From Bacteroidales bacterium (lineage in GTDB: Bacteria > Bacteroidota > Bacteroidia > Bacteroidales > UBA10428), in the NCBI GenBank assembly GCA_016928305.1, contig JAFGKY010000004.1:1-64000 (forward strand): a stretch of 64,000 nt of DNA, given 5' to 3'. A model generated the notes under the pieces. It searched no databases. It saw only the letters and a list, made by a program, of their open reading frames with translations, and was not told where the DNA came from. Below, one piece after another: positions 14,409-25,038 of this stretch (its first letter is position 1; each line of letters opens with the position of its first letter). The translations under genes were made by a program, and so were the position numbers.

Positions 14409-15603
14409 GGCTGTTCCTCCAGGTTTTTGATAGTTTTCCGGCTTTTACGGCCATTTCAATGGTTCTAAGCGCCTGTTTTACTACAGGAGGATCAATCATT
14501 TTTGAATCAAGAGCGACTACACCGTATCCCTCTTTTTCTGCTTTTTCAAAGGCCAGCACTATTTTCATTGCCCTTTCGGTTTCCGCCTCTCCGGGCAGAA
14601 AACATTTGTTGATGATCGCAACCTGACGCGGGTGGATACATCCCATACCTGCAAAACCCAGCGCTTTTGATTCAAGAGCAGCCCGCTCAAGACCTGTCAC
14701 ATCATCGATATCGGAGAACACAGAGTCGATTGGCTGAATACCAGCTGCCCTGGCTGCATTCACTACCACGGAACGGGCGAAGAACGACTCTCTGCCCTCT
14801 GCGGTTCGCTGAGCAGCAATATCAGCGGTATAGTCTTCAAGACCGATTGCCAGTGCAACAACACTTTCTGAGGCACAGGCTATTTCATAAGCATTCATTA
14901 CACCTGTCGCATTTTCGATGATAGGCATCAGGTAGATTTTGTCATTCTTGTGTCCCAGAATTTCTGATATTTTTTCTTCTGTCCGGATGACCTCTGTTTT
15001 GCATTCACATTTGGGGATAAGGATCAGATTAACAGGGTGTGGTACAACATAATTCAGATCATCGAGCCCGGCAGGCAACGGATTTATTCTGACCATACGT
15101 TCGGCGCCATAGAAATCAACCGATCTCAAGGCATTACGGACAAGGTAACGGGCCTCAAATTTTTTATCCGGCGCAACGGAATCTTCGAGATCAAGAATAA
15201 TTCCATGACACCCATAGATACCTGCATTGATCATTAGTTTTGGATTGTTACCCGGCAGGTATAACCTTGATATGCGCTCTGTATCCTTTGCAGTGGAATA
15301 TTTATTTTGCGGAAGAACCGGTAGTAAATATTCACGATCTGATTTTAAGTATTTTTTAATTGCTGCCTCAATCCTGCCGGCCAGGGTGAAGGGCAATGCT
15401 CCGTAATCTTCGATTTCAACGTGTGCATGCTTTATACCAAAAAATTCAAGCATCTCAGTGCACAAACCAAGAATGGATTCACCGTATAAAGCCTTAACCC
15501 TGCTTTTAAGATCAACAGACAGGCCATTATTCTCCTGTATAGTCAGACTAATAAAACAGTCTGACCGGATATTATCTCCACGGTTGCCTGCTGTATATAT
15601 CAT
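14401..15603 (-). CDS. citE: Citrate lyase gamma-beta fusion (CitD-CitE)
   Basis: A 400-residue fusion. Residues 1-90 resemble the acyl carrier protein CitD: the stretch NIRSDCFISL puts a Ser-Asp at residue 14, the usual position of the serine that carries phosphoribosyl-dephospho-CoA, and EDYGALPFTLAGRIEAAIKK matches the CitD C-terminus. Residues 105-390 are the CitE lyase TIM barrel: SRLYLPGNNPKLM, HGIILDLEDSVAP, MVRINPL, PIIENATGVMNA, LAIGLEDYTADI and GFAGMGCIHPRQV with acidic metal ligands. CitD and CitE are normally separate proteins. It is the first gene of the proposed lysine-degradation run, 136 bp after lysA; no clear promoter box was found in that gap. Confidence 0.87.
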   Translation of the reverse strand: MIYTAGNRGDNIRSDCFISLTIQENNGLSVDLKSRVKALYGESILGLCTEMLEFFGIKHAHVEIEDYGALPFTLAGRIEAAIKKYLKSDREYLLPVLPQNKYSTAKDTERISRLYLPGNNPKLMINAGIYGCHGIILDLEDSVAPDKKFEARYLVRNALRSVDFYGAERMVRINPLPAGLDDLNYVVPHPVNLILIPKCECKTEVIRTEEKISEILGHKNDKIYLMPIIENATGVMNAYEIACASESVVALAIGLEDYTADIAAQRTAEGRESFFARSVVVNAARAAGIQPIDSVFSDIDDVTGLERAALESKALGFAGMGCIHPRQVAIINKCFLPGEAETERAMKIVLAFEKAEKEGYGVVALDSKMIDPPVVKQALRTIEMAVKAGKLSKTWRNSHA

Positions 15604-15739
15604 TTGCTGAGATTATTGGACAGGAAATTACTGAAAAAAATCGTGAAAAATGCTGATTGTTATCAGTTGCAAGATATAAAACGCTGACAGAGTATCTTCA
15701 TGCTAACTTCGCATCAACAGTCTCTTTACCCGGCCACCC

Positions 15740-16978
15740 TTATAATTTTACATCCACCTGGTTGCGCAACAGATCTTCGAGGGTCTCACGATGCCGGATA
15801 AGGTAATCCTTACCTTCATATATCATCACCTCGGGAGGCCTTAACCGGGCATTATAATTAGATGACATGGTATAGCAATATGCCCCTGCATTCAGAAATA
15901 CCAGGTAGTCACCTTCGTGTATTTCGCTGATTTTCCGGTTCCATCCAAAGGTGTCCGTTTCACAGATGTAACCTACCACCGTATAAATCCGCGGTTTGCC
16001 TTTGGGATTGGATACGTTGAGAATCTGGTGATAGGCATCGTAAAACATAGGTCTTATTAGATGATTCAGACCGGTATCAAGACCTGCAAAAACAGTTGCC
16101 AGCGTTTGTTTAATAACGTTAACGCGGGCAAACAGGTAGCCTGCTTCACTTACCAGGAATTTCCCCGGTTCAAAAATAAGGGTCAGGTCTTTACCATAGG
16201 TTTTGCAGAATTTTTTGAATGAGCGGGTAAGGTCTTTGCCCAGCATATCGATATCGGTAAAATAATCGTCGGGCTTATAGGGTACTTTGAAACCACTTCC
16301 GAAATCAATATAGTCCAGTTCATGAAAGTTTTTAGCTGTTTCAAGCATTATCTCTGTTCCGCGCAAGAATACTTCCACATCCAGGATATCAGATCCGGTA
16401 TGCATATGCAGACCTTCCACTTTCATGTGATTTGCTTCCACAACCCGGAGGACATGAGGCAGCTGATAAATTGAAATGCCGAATTTGGAATCGATATGTC
16501 CGGTAGATATCTTTGTGTTTCCCCCTGCAAGGATATGCGGATTAATGCGGATGCAAACGGGCATTGCATTGCCGTATAGATGTCCGAACTGTTCAAGAAT
16601 AGAAATATTATCAATGTTAATCTTTACTCCAAGACTTGCTCCTTCCTGAATCTCTTCAATGGAAACGCAATTGGGTGTGAAGATTATGTCCTTCGGATTA
16701 AATCCGGCCTTCAATCCCATCTGCACTTCCTGGATAGAAACTGCATCAAGTCCTGAACCCAGATTATTGAAAAAACGCAGGATATTTATATTTCCCAAAG
16801 CTTTGCATGCAAAATTAATTTTCAGGTTAACTTCCTTGAAAGCATTCAGCATCTTATTATATTGATACTTCATTTTAGAAGTATCGTATACGTATAACGG
16901 TGAGCCATATTTTTCGCATAAGGCTATGACATCAAGACCACCAATTTGATATCGATTGTTTATTAGTTTCATGGACAT
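15740..16978 (-). CDS. lysA: Diaminopimelate decarboxylase
   Basis: A 412-residue PLP enzyme catalysing the last step of lysine synthesis by the diaminopimelate route. The PLP lysine is in NFACKALGN, near residue 58. Other blocks are GLDAVSIQEVQMGL, GLHMHTGSD, DFGSGFKVPY and EPGKFLVSEAGYL, with the active-site Cys in CETDTFGW. Start at 16978, or at a second ATG two codons later. It stands directly upstream of the proposed lysine-degradation genes on the same strand. Together with dapA at 56058 it shows that lysine is made by a route other than aminoadipate. Confidence 0.93.
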   Translation of the reverse strand: MSMKLINNRYQIGGLDVIALCEKYGSPLYVYDTSKMKYQYNKMLNAFKEVNLKINFACKALGNINILRFFNNLGSGLDAVSIQEVQMGLKAGFNPKDIIFTPNCVSIEEIQEGASLGVKINIDNISILEQFGHLYGNAMPVCIRINPHILAGGNTKISTGHIDSKFGISIYQLPHVLRVVEANHMKVEGLHMHTGSDILDVEVFLRGTEIMLETAKNFHELDYIDFGSGFKVPYKPDDYFTDIDMLGKDLTRSFKKFCKTYGKDLTLIFEPGKFLVSEAGYLFARVNVIKQTLATVFAGLDTGLNHLIRPMFYDAYHQILNVSNPKGKPRIYTVVGYICETDTFGWNRKISEIHEGDYLVFLNAGAYCYTMSSNYNARLRPPEVMIYEGKDYLIRHRETLEDLLRNQVDVKL

Positions 16979-17134
16979 AGGTAATCAATCTTTACTGTTT
17001 TTTATATCCTGTCGTTTATCTTAATCCAATTTCGGGCAGTCCTATATTTTATTTTCAGCCTCTATAACCCGGTTAAATTAACAGAGCAGGCCAGATCAGA
17101 TTCTCAAAACTTGTCGGTAGAAAAACGGTAAACC

Positions 17135-19009
17135 TTACCTTTTCTTAGGAGGTTTGTATCCCTTTTGTTTAGCCATTTCTTCAAGCCGCTGCTGAAACTT
17201 CGATTTTTTTATCGGTTTGACTTTTCGGGCTTCCATTTTCTTCAGCAGCTCTTTTTCATCAATAAACTGTTTAAACAGAAAATTCTGCCCTATGGTAATG
17301 ATATTAGCCAGGAAATAATAATAGGTGAGCCCTGCCGAGAAATTATTCAGAATAAACATAAACATTACCGGCATAATGTACATCATGGTTTTCATTCCCG
17401 GCATCTGTTGTGTTTGTGCTGAAGAACCTTCACCCATCTTCATGCTCACGATGGTTGATATAGTCATCAGCAAGGTAAACAAACTTATATGATTACCATA
17501 GATACTGCTCAAGATTGGAATGTGAGCTTTCCAGGAAATAATGGCATCGTATGTTGACAAATCGGTTGCCCATAAGAAACTTTCCTGTCTCAGTTCAATA
17601 GAAGTAGGAAAGAACCTGAACATGGCATATAATATAGGAAATTGTAACAGCATGGGCAAACAGCCACCCAGCGGACTTACTCCGGCCTTTTTATACAGCG
17701 CCATGGTAGCCTGCTGCTTTTCCATCTCCTTGCCTTTGGGATATTTCTTGGTCAGTTCATCGATTTGTGGTTTCAAAACCCGCATTTTGGCCTGGGACAG
17801 GTATGACCTGTAGGTTAACGGTAGCAGGCCGATTTTAATGATGATGGTCAGCAATAGAATGATGAGTCCGTAGTTATCAATGAACCTGCTTAACCAGTCG
17901 AACATGGGAATAATGACAAACCGGTTGATCCATCGGATAATATTACTGCCCAGTGTCACCAGGTTCTGAAGATCCAGGTCTTTATATTCATTTAACAGCT
18001 TAAATTTATTGGGTCCATAATACATCCTCATAGTAATGGATTCCGATTCTTTCCTTTTAAAGGGTATCCCAATTTCAGCACTGAAATGTTTCAGAAATTT
18101 ATCTTCCTCAGGTAAATTGACCATTTTTATAAAAGCGTTCTCGAAACATTCGTCAGGAATAAGAACCGATGAGAAAAACTGATCTTTGAAGGCAATCCAT
18201 TCCAACTTGGTAGGGAAGTCGACTTGCTGTTCATCTTTATTACTTCTTGCTTTGAAATTCTCAACTTTTTCCTGCATCGGTTTGTAATAAGCGGAGACAT
18301 ACTGATTCTCATTCTTTTTCAGTTGTTCCTGCTGAGGAGCGTACATAGACCATTGCATATCAAGGACATCGGGAGAACGTGTACCAATGGTATTCATCCC
18401 TGAAAGGTTTATGCTGAAATCCACCATGTAGCTCTCAGGACTAAGCGTATAAACAAACTCTATGTACTTGGTTTCACTAATATTAAGTTTCATGTTGACG
18501 CTATCCCGATATTTTGAAACCATTTTAGATGATAAGTTGTCACCCGGGATGAAGTAAAGACTGTTGGTTGAGATGGTGTTGTTCTGGCTGTAAAAATACA
18601 AGCCAAATTCAGTTGAATCTCCGGAGAATAAAATGACAGGCGTCCGACTATGGGTCTTGTAGTTTTTCAGTTCAACCGAATAAGGCTTTCCTCCAAGTGT
18701 GGAAATGGTCAGTTTTATCAGATCATTCTCGATCGTAACATACTTACTTTCACCTTTGGCAGCAAAGGAAAATTCTCCCAGTTGTTCAATCCTTTTAATA
18801 TCTGTTGAGTCAACGGCCTGAATCGTGATGGTATCTGCAGCTGACTGCTTTATTTGTTGTTGTTCAGCCTGTTGTTTCAAAACCAGTGCAAGGGAATCCT
18901 GTTGTCTTTTTCGTTCCGCCATTTCTTTTTTATCCGGACCAAAGAAAACACCCCAGAGAATTAAAATAGCTGCTATTAATATTATTCCTAAAATTGAGTT
19001 CCTGTCCAT
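17135..19009 (-). CDS. yidC: Membrane protein insertase YidC
   Basis: A 624-residue inner-membrane insertase. It has an N-terminal membrane segment (about 5-22), a Gln-rich linker, a large periplasmic domain (about 60-350), and the conserved hydrophobic core: GLIILLLTIIIKIGLLPLTY, SPLGGCLPMLLQFPILYAMF, and the last segments around MPVMFMFILNNFSAGLTYYY. The C-terminus is Lys-rich (KQKGYKPPKKR), as is common in Bacteroidota. It follows pyrG by 49 bp on the same strand. Its function is insertion and folding of membrane proteins, with or without SecYEG. Confidence 0.95.
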   Translation of the reverse strand: MDRNSILGIILIAAILILWGVFFGPDKKEMAERKRQQDSLALVLKQQAEQQQIKQSAADTITIQAVDSTDIKRIEQLGEFSFAAKGESKYVTIENDLIKLTISTLGGKPYSVELKNYKTHSRTPVILFSGDSTEFGLYFYSQNNTISTNSLYFIPGDNLSSKMVSKYRDSVNMKLNISETKYIEFVYTLSPESYMVDFSINLSGMNTIGTRSPDVLDMQWSMYAPQQEQLKKNENQYVSAYYKPMQEKVENFKARSNKDEQQVDFPTKLEWIAFKDQFFSSVLIPDECFENAFIKMVNLPEEDKFLKHFSAEIGIPFKRKESESITMRMYYGPNKFKLLNEYKDLDLQNLVTLGSNIIRWINRFVIIPMFDWLSRFIDNYGLIILLLTIIIKIGLLPLTYRSYLSQAKMRVLKPQIDELTKKYPKGKEMEKQQATMALYKKAGVSPLGGCLPMLLQFPILYAMFRFFPTSIELRQESFLWATDLSTYDAIISWKAHIPILSSIYGNHISLFTLLMTISTIVSMKMGEGSSAQTQQMPGMKTMMYIMPVMFMFILNNFSAGLTYYYFLANIITIGQNFLFKQFIDEKELLKKMEARKVKPIKKSKFQQRLEEMAKQKGYKPPKKR

Positions 19010-19058
19010 TCTTTTTTTAAGGTGTTAAATCGTTCTACTTATTTCAATATATAATGCT

Positions 19059-20678
<1,620 letters not shown>

Positions 20679-20756
20679 TTATAGAGTCCGTATCAATAAT
20701 AAAAAAGATCATAGAAATCCATTAGGTGATATTCCTCAGCAATGAACGATCTCTCT

Positions 20757-22793
20757 CTAATCTTCAATTTCATCAATCATGCCGATTTTTTCCTTGAGCA
20801 AATCAATTGTTTTCTTGGCATCCTCAATCTTTGATTCAACTTCTTTGATCATCGATTCTGCGTTTTTACTTTTTGCGAAGAAACCAATATTGTTTTCCCA
20901 CAATACGATATCATTTTCCAGCTGCTTAAGCCTGTTTATATATTTTTCCCGCTCCTGACGAATTCGCTGACCGCTATTCGGTTTGTCCAGCATGTTATCA
21001 AGTTTTGATTTGAACTTGAGAATATTTTTCCGTCCTTCATCAATTTGTAATTCATCAAATTTTTTATTAATAGCAGCCCGGTATTTTTCCAGGACCTCCT
21101 CCTTCATTTTAAGCGGTACAAATCCGATTTCAGCCCAGAGCCGCTGGAATTCTTTAAGCTTATTCAGGGACTCTTCTGCATTATCTGATAACTGATACTC
21201 TTCAATTTCACGAATAAGATCATTTTTCTTCTGCAGGTTATTTTCGAATGAGTCATCTACTTCGGCATAGTGCTTTGACTTTCGATCAAAAAATGTATCG
21301 CAGGCAGTTCGAAATCGTTTCCAGATTTTATCGGAGGCCCTGAAGGGCACGGGACCTATTTCCTTCCATCGTTGCTGTAAGGCTATCAGTTCTTCAGTTG
21401 TTTTCTTCCATTCCGTACTTTCCTGCAAAGCTTCAGCCTGAACACAAAGATCGGTCTTCAGTTGAAGATTGTTATCCTGTTCTTCCTTAATGGTTGAATA
21501 AAAATCACGTTTCCTGTTAAAAAAAGTATCACAAGCGGTCCTGAACCGAATATAAATCCTGTTATTATCTTTTTTAGGTGCAAAACCAATTGTTTTCCAT
21601 ACTTTCTGCAATTCCATCATCTCACCGGATAATTGGTTCCAATCCCTGTTGGAAGAGATCTCCATATTACTTATCTCCTCAGCTTTTTCACACAATACGA
21701 TCTTGGTCTCCAGGTTTTTCTTCTGTTCGTTCTTAAGGTTTACAAAATGATCCTGGTGTCTTTTGTTAATTTTTGCAGTAGCTTCCCTAAACCTATCCCA
21801 TATTTCTGTACGCATATCCGGAGGAACAGGCCCGATTTCCCTCCAGTGATCGTGCAATTCCTGAAGAACCTTAAAGGCATTCATAATATTTGATTCAAGC
21901 AACAATTCTTCTGCTTTTTCACACAGAATGAGTTTGGCCTCAAGGTTTTTCTTCAGATCAAGATCACGTAACTCCTGATTGATCTTAATATAATCATAGA
22001 ATGCTTCAACATGATGATGGTAATTATCCCACAGGTTTTTAACATTTGCCTGGGGTACAGGTCCGATGGTTCTCCATTTACGTTGTAAATCCCGGAATTC
22101 CTGAAAAGTTTTGTTGATGGATTCCTGTTTGTTTGACAGTTCCTTGATTTCTTCAATAATCTTGTATTTCTCCTCCAGGTTTTTTTGCTTCTGCTCTTCC
22201 AGAAGTTTGGTATATTCGGCTTTCTGGTCTTTAAATATTTTCAGCAGTTCCTTCAGCTCTTTTTCCAACGGATCTTCCTCGGGCATGAAATCTTCAAGCG
22301 AACCTCCTGATTCAATAAAGTTCTTGCGTTTTCTTTCAATATCAGCTTTATGCTTTTTATAAAAATTGATCTTGATGTTCTCTACATCATTGATTATTTC
22401 GTGAATTGCCTTTTTGTGGATCAGGTCTTTGAGCATAGCAACCAGGTCCTCCATTGACAAAGCAGCGTATTGGATCTTTTCCGGACCATCAGGAATAGGT
22501 TCTGCAGGTTTTTCAGAGGCAGGGATTTCAACTTTCACAAAAACCGGTTCCGCAGGCTTGGTATCGGGTTCATTTTTGGGAGGAATAACAGTCTCGGATG
22601 TAACAACAGAAGCGTCAGGTTCCTTGTTGGATTCAACGTCCTTTTTAGCAGATGAATCAGCCTTTGACTCTTTCTTGGGTTTTCTTCTTCCTGTAGATGC
22701 TTTTGTAGTGTTTTTTGAATCTTCAGGGATCTCAGTCGGCTGTAATGCTTCACTTTTTATATCTTCAGATGCCTGCTTCTTTGTACTTTTCAT
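20757..22793 (-). CDS. DUF349 repeat protein
   Basis: A 678-residue soluble protein. The first 110 residues are low-complexity, charged and Pro/Glu/Lys-rich (probably disordered). A coiled-coil region and then five DUF349 helical repeats follow, each recognisable by W(K/R)xIGxxP: WRTIGPVPQ, WREIGPVPP, WKTIGFAPK, WKEIGPVPF and WAEIGFVPL. The C-terminal 80 residues are again coiled coil (EKYINRLKQLENDIVLWENN). DUF349 proteins are widespread in Bacteroidota and have no settled function. Located 93 bp upstream of pyrG on the same strand. Confidence 0.9.
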   Translation of the reverse strand: MKSTKKQASEDIKSEALQPTEIPEDSKNTTKASTGRRKPKKESKADSSAKKDVESNKEPDASVVTSETVIPPKNEPDTKPAEPVFVKVEIPASEKPAEPIPDGPEKIQYAALSMEDLVAMLKDLIHKKAIHEIINDVENIKINFYKKHKADIERKRKNFIESGGSLEDFMPEEDPLEKELKELLKIFKDQKAEYTKLLEEQKQKNLEEKYKIIEEIKELSNKQESINKTFQEFRDLQRKWRTIGPVPQANVKNLWDNYHHHVEAFYDYIKINQELRDLDLKKNLEAKLILCEKAEELLLESNIMNAFKVLQELHDHWREIGPVPPDMRTEIWDRFREATAKINKRHQDHFVNLKNEQKKNLETKIVLCEKAEEISNMEISSNRDWNQLSGEMMELQKVWKTIGFAPKKDNNRIYIRFRTACDTFFNRKRDFYSTIKEEQDNNLQLKTDLCVQAEALQESTEWKKTTEELIALQQRWKEIGPVPFRASDKIWKRFRTACDTFFDRKSKHYAEVDDSFENNLQKKNDLIREIEEYQLSDNAEESLNKLKEFQRLWAEIGFVPLKMKEEVLEKYRAAINKKFDELQIDEGRKNILKFKSKLDNMLDKPNSGQRIRQEREKYINRLKQLENDIVLWENNIGFFAKSKNAESMIKEVESKIEDAKKTIDLLKEKIGMIDEIED

Positions 22794-23258
22794 ACCATGA
22801 ATCTCATATCTGCTGCTTTTTCATCCGTATTTTGCAACGGCAGAAATGCAGTCATTTAGTTAGTAAACCGGATAATCCCCATAAAACATCACGATGTTCG
22901 GGGTGTTCAATTTGAACAGATCAATATAAATAATTGCTAATCAATACGATTAGCAAAGATGATTGCATTTACGAACTACGAAATTATATATTAATGACTA
23001 ATAGTCAAAGTTTTTTTGTGAATTTAAGGATCGATATCAATATAAACCAGCTAATGACCTGCAGGTACAAATATCCGACCTTTATTGAGGTTCAGTTTTC
23101 AAGAGCGTACCCGCGAACCTGCCTGCTGCAGTCAGGTTGAAAACTGAAAGCCGAACTTTCTCAAGAACGTAGTGAGTACTTATCCCGATAGCGGAGCGTA
23201 TCGGTATCGGGTTAATTCCCCGCTGCTTGCGGCGGATATAATAAGGAATTATCCATTG
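22794..23258. other. 465-bp intergenic region with nested hairpins
   Basis: No convincing coding sequence. It lies downstream of the M49 peptidase gene relative to nothing on its right and upstream of the DUF349 gene, both on the minus strand. A hairpin has 12-bp perfect arms TTCAGTTTTCAA (23091-23102) and TTGAAAACTGAA (23137-23148), with a GC-rich loop that includes CCTGCCTGCTGCAG. A second has arms CCCGATA (23184-23190) and TATCGGG (23205-23211), followed by CCGCTGCTTGCGGCGG near 23219-23234. These may act as the terminator of the peptidase transcript or be dispersed intergenic repeats. No TAnnTTTG box was found for the DUF349 gene. Confidence 0.6.
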
Positions 23259-24893
23259 TTATTGTAATCCAAGTACTTCTATTCCCTGTTCAAAAATTAT
23301 ATCAACAGGAATATCTTTTTCTTCCACCTCTTTTAATGCGGTTTTCAGTGTTTCATCCGTTACACAGTACTGACGAATCAATTCATCGGCTTTTTCATAA
23401 TTGCCATCACCTTGTATTGTTATAATCAGGTTTGATAACGACTTAATTGCCTTTTGCATCGCATCAAAATTTACTGAGAACCTGCCGCTTTCTGATACGG
23501 TGAAAGCCATATTCTCTTTAAAATAGTTGAAGATCATCAGGTTTGCCTTACCGTGTGCACTTGAGGCTCCAAAACGTATGGAACGGAATATACTGGATAG
23601 AAAAGTCGTATACTCACTCATCAGGTCAGCATCGGTTTCTCCCATTTCCTTTAACTGTCCCACGAGGTAAAGTCCCAGTATATCAGCTTTCCCTTCTTCA
23701 AGGGTGGTATATTTCTCTTTCAGGGCTTCCCGGACCGTCCCCTTACCATCGATTGTATTGTTGATCGTTCCCAGGCCATGCCCTGTTTCATGAAACATGG
23801 TGTGGGAAAAAAAAGCATCAAAGGTGATATACTGCAATTGATCATCGGCAATAAGCTGCTGTGCAATAGGTATAAGAATTTTATCAAATTTAGCCTGCAT
23901 GGAATTCTTTAACTGCAGCTTGCGGCTGCCTTTTGCCAGCTGTACCTTTTCATCATTCGGAAGGTTAATGGCAATAGTTTTACTGCCTGCATTACAGTCT
24001 CCGGCATAATAGATAGCATCATAGACTCCCAGGTCGGATCCGATTCCGGGCATATCCTTTTTATATTTTGCATCCACCGGCAGGCTTTGCTGTAAAGCCG
24101 GTAACAGTGTTGCATAATGTGCAAGTCTGCCTGTCCATTCCTTGTCTTTCACCAGAATAAATGCTTCATGAGCCGCTTTATACCCAAACAATTGATCTTC
24201 GTATGTTTCAATGGGTCCCACAACAAAATCAATGGTATTCGTTTTCATATCCATCCATGCCAAATCACTTTCGTAATAATCATCCGACAATAAAGCTTTT
24301 GCTCGCAGTTCAAGATATTTCTTCAAACCTGGATTCTCAGCAAGTTCAGATGCCCGGGCAATCAGCGATGAAGCTTTTGTCACTTTTTCCCTGAAAGCTT
24401 CGTGATAAGGGATCACAGTCAGATTTCCTGCACCATCCCTTTCAATAAGAGTATACAAACTATTTTTACCGGGATTGGCAAGCTGTTCGAATTCATCTTT
24501 GGTCATGTTGTCCGGATAAAAACAGGCTCCCGGAGGTTTTGTCCCATATCCCGGTAAAAATGGCTGGTTATTGTTAAGACGTTCCCACGGGCCATAATTG
24601 ATCAGGGCAAGCTTTTTTTCTGCATCAGTATCCAGGCCATCCAGAAAGGTATTCTTATCGCCACAGGCTTCCATCCAGAAAATATCATCCATCAGTTTTG
24701 CCACTTCTATCAGTATGGGAATCATTTGTTTTTCTTTTTCCGTCAACACACTGAGGTCTGTCGTAAGGCGGAATACGCTGAAATCATTTAGTTTTACCAT
24801 AAGTGAATCGGTTGTTACGTTATTGGCCTGCGGGATGGCGGTACCCGTCATCAATAATCCCGTTAAAATAAATACAGCAGTTATTCGGTTCAT
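23259..24893 (-). CDS. Dipeptidyl-peptidase III-like zinc peptidase (M49 family)
   Basis: A 544-residue protein with a signal peptide (about 1-22). The zinc motif HETGHGLG is at about residue 367, followed some 35 residues later by EEGKADILG, whose Glu is the probable third ligand. This spacing and the flanking FDAFFSHTMF block match the bacterial M49-like hydrolases; the motif here is HExxH-like (HETGH), whereas eukaryotic DPP3 has the longer HELLGH. It likely acts in the periplasm or at the cell surface on short peptides. It stands alone, with a possible -7 box at 24917-24924. Confidence 0.82.
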   Translation of the reverse strand: MNRITAVFILTGLLMTGTAIPQANNVTTDSLMVKLNDFSVFRLTTDLSVLTEKEKQMIPILIEVAKLMDDIFWMEACGDKNTFLDGLDTDAEKKLALINYGPWERLNNNQPFLPGYGTKPPGACFYPDNMTKDEFEQLANPGKNSLYTLIERDGAGNLTVIPYHEAFREKVTKASSLIARASELAENPGLKKYLELRAKALLSDDYYESDLAWMDMKTNTIDFVVGPIETYEDQLFGYKAAHEAFILVKDKEWTGRLAHYATLLPALQQSLPVDAKYKKDMPGIGSDLGVYDAIYYAGDCNAGSKTIAINLPNDEKVQLAKGSRKLQLKNSMQAKFDKILIPIAQQLIADDQLQYITFDAFFSHTMFHETGHGLGTINNTIDGKGTVREALKEKYTTLEEGKADILGLYLVGQLKEMGETDADLMSEYTTFLSSIFRSIRFGASSAHGKANLMIFNYFKENMAFTVSESGRFSVNFDAMQKAIKSLSNLIITIQGDGNYEKADELIRQYCVTDETLKTALKEVEEKDIPVDIIFEQGIEVLGLQ

Positions 24894-24916
24894 TTCAGAA
24901 GTATTTTGAGTTGGAT

Positions 24917-24924
24917 CAAAAATA
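24917..24924 (-). promoter_or_regulatory. Possible -7 box of the M49 peptidase gene
   Basis: TATTTTTG on the minus strand fits the Bacteroidota TAnnTTTG consensus and lies 24 bp before the start codon. No well-spaced -33 TTG was found, so support is limited. Confidence 0.35.
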
Positions 24925-25038
24925 GTATTTTACAGCCAAGAAAACCAGTCTCTTCATCAAGGAATTCATGGAATAAATATGCACTCATCAGTGATGGTAT
25001 ATTTTTGTAATTTTCACTTAATGAACGCTTATTGCATA

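Noticed and set aside
7132..15603. Plain TCA-cycle reading: aconitase, isocitrate dehydrogenase and citrate lyase for acetate and oxaloacetate formation
   Set aside because: Not excluded, but ranked lower: a canonical icd exists elsewhere in the window, the hydro-lyases are of the LeuC/homoaconitase branch, and the genes are interleaved with lysine-specific enzymes.
15604..17134. Lysine riboswitch upstream of lysA or citDE
   Set aside because: The two spacers (136 and 156 bp) are shorter than a lysine riboswitch and show no matching stem arrangement.
22934..23140. 68-codon plus-strand frame in the 465-bp spacer
   Set aside because: It runs through the hairpin arms; composition looks like translated spacer.
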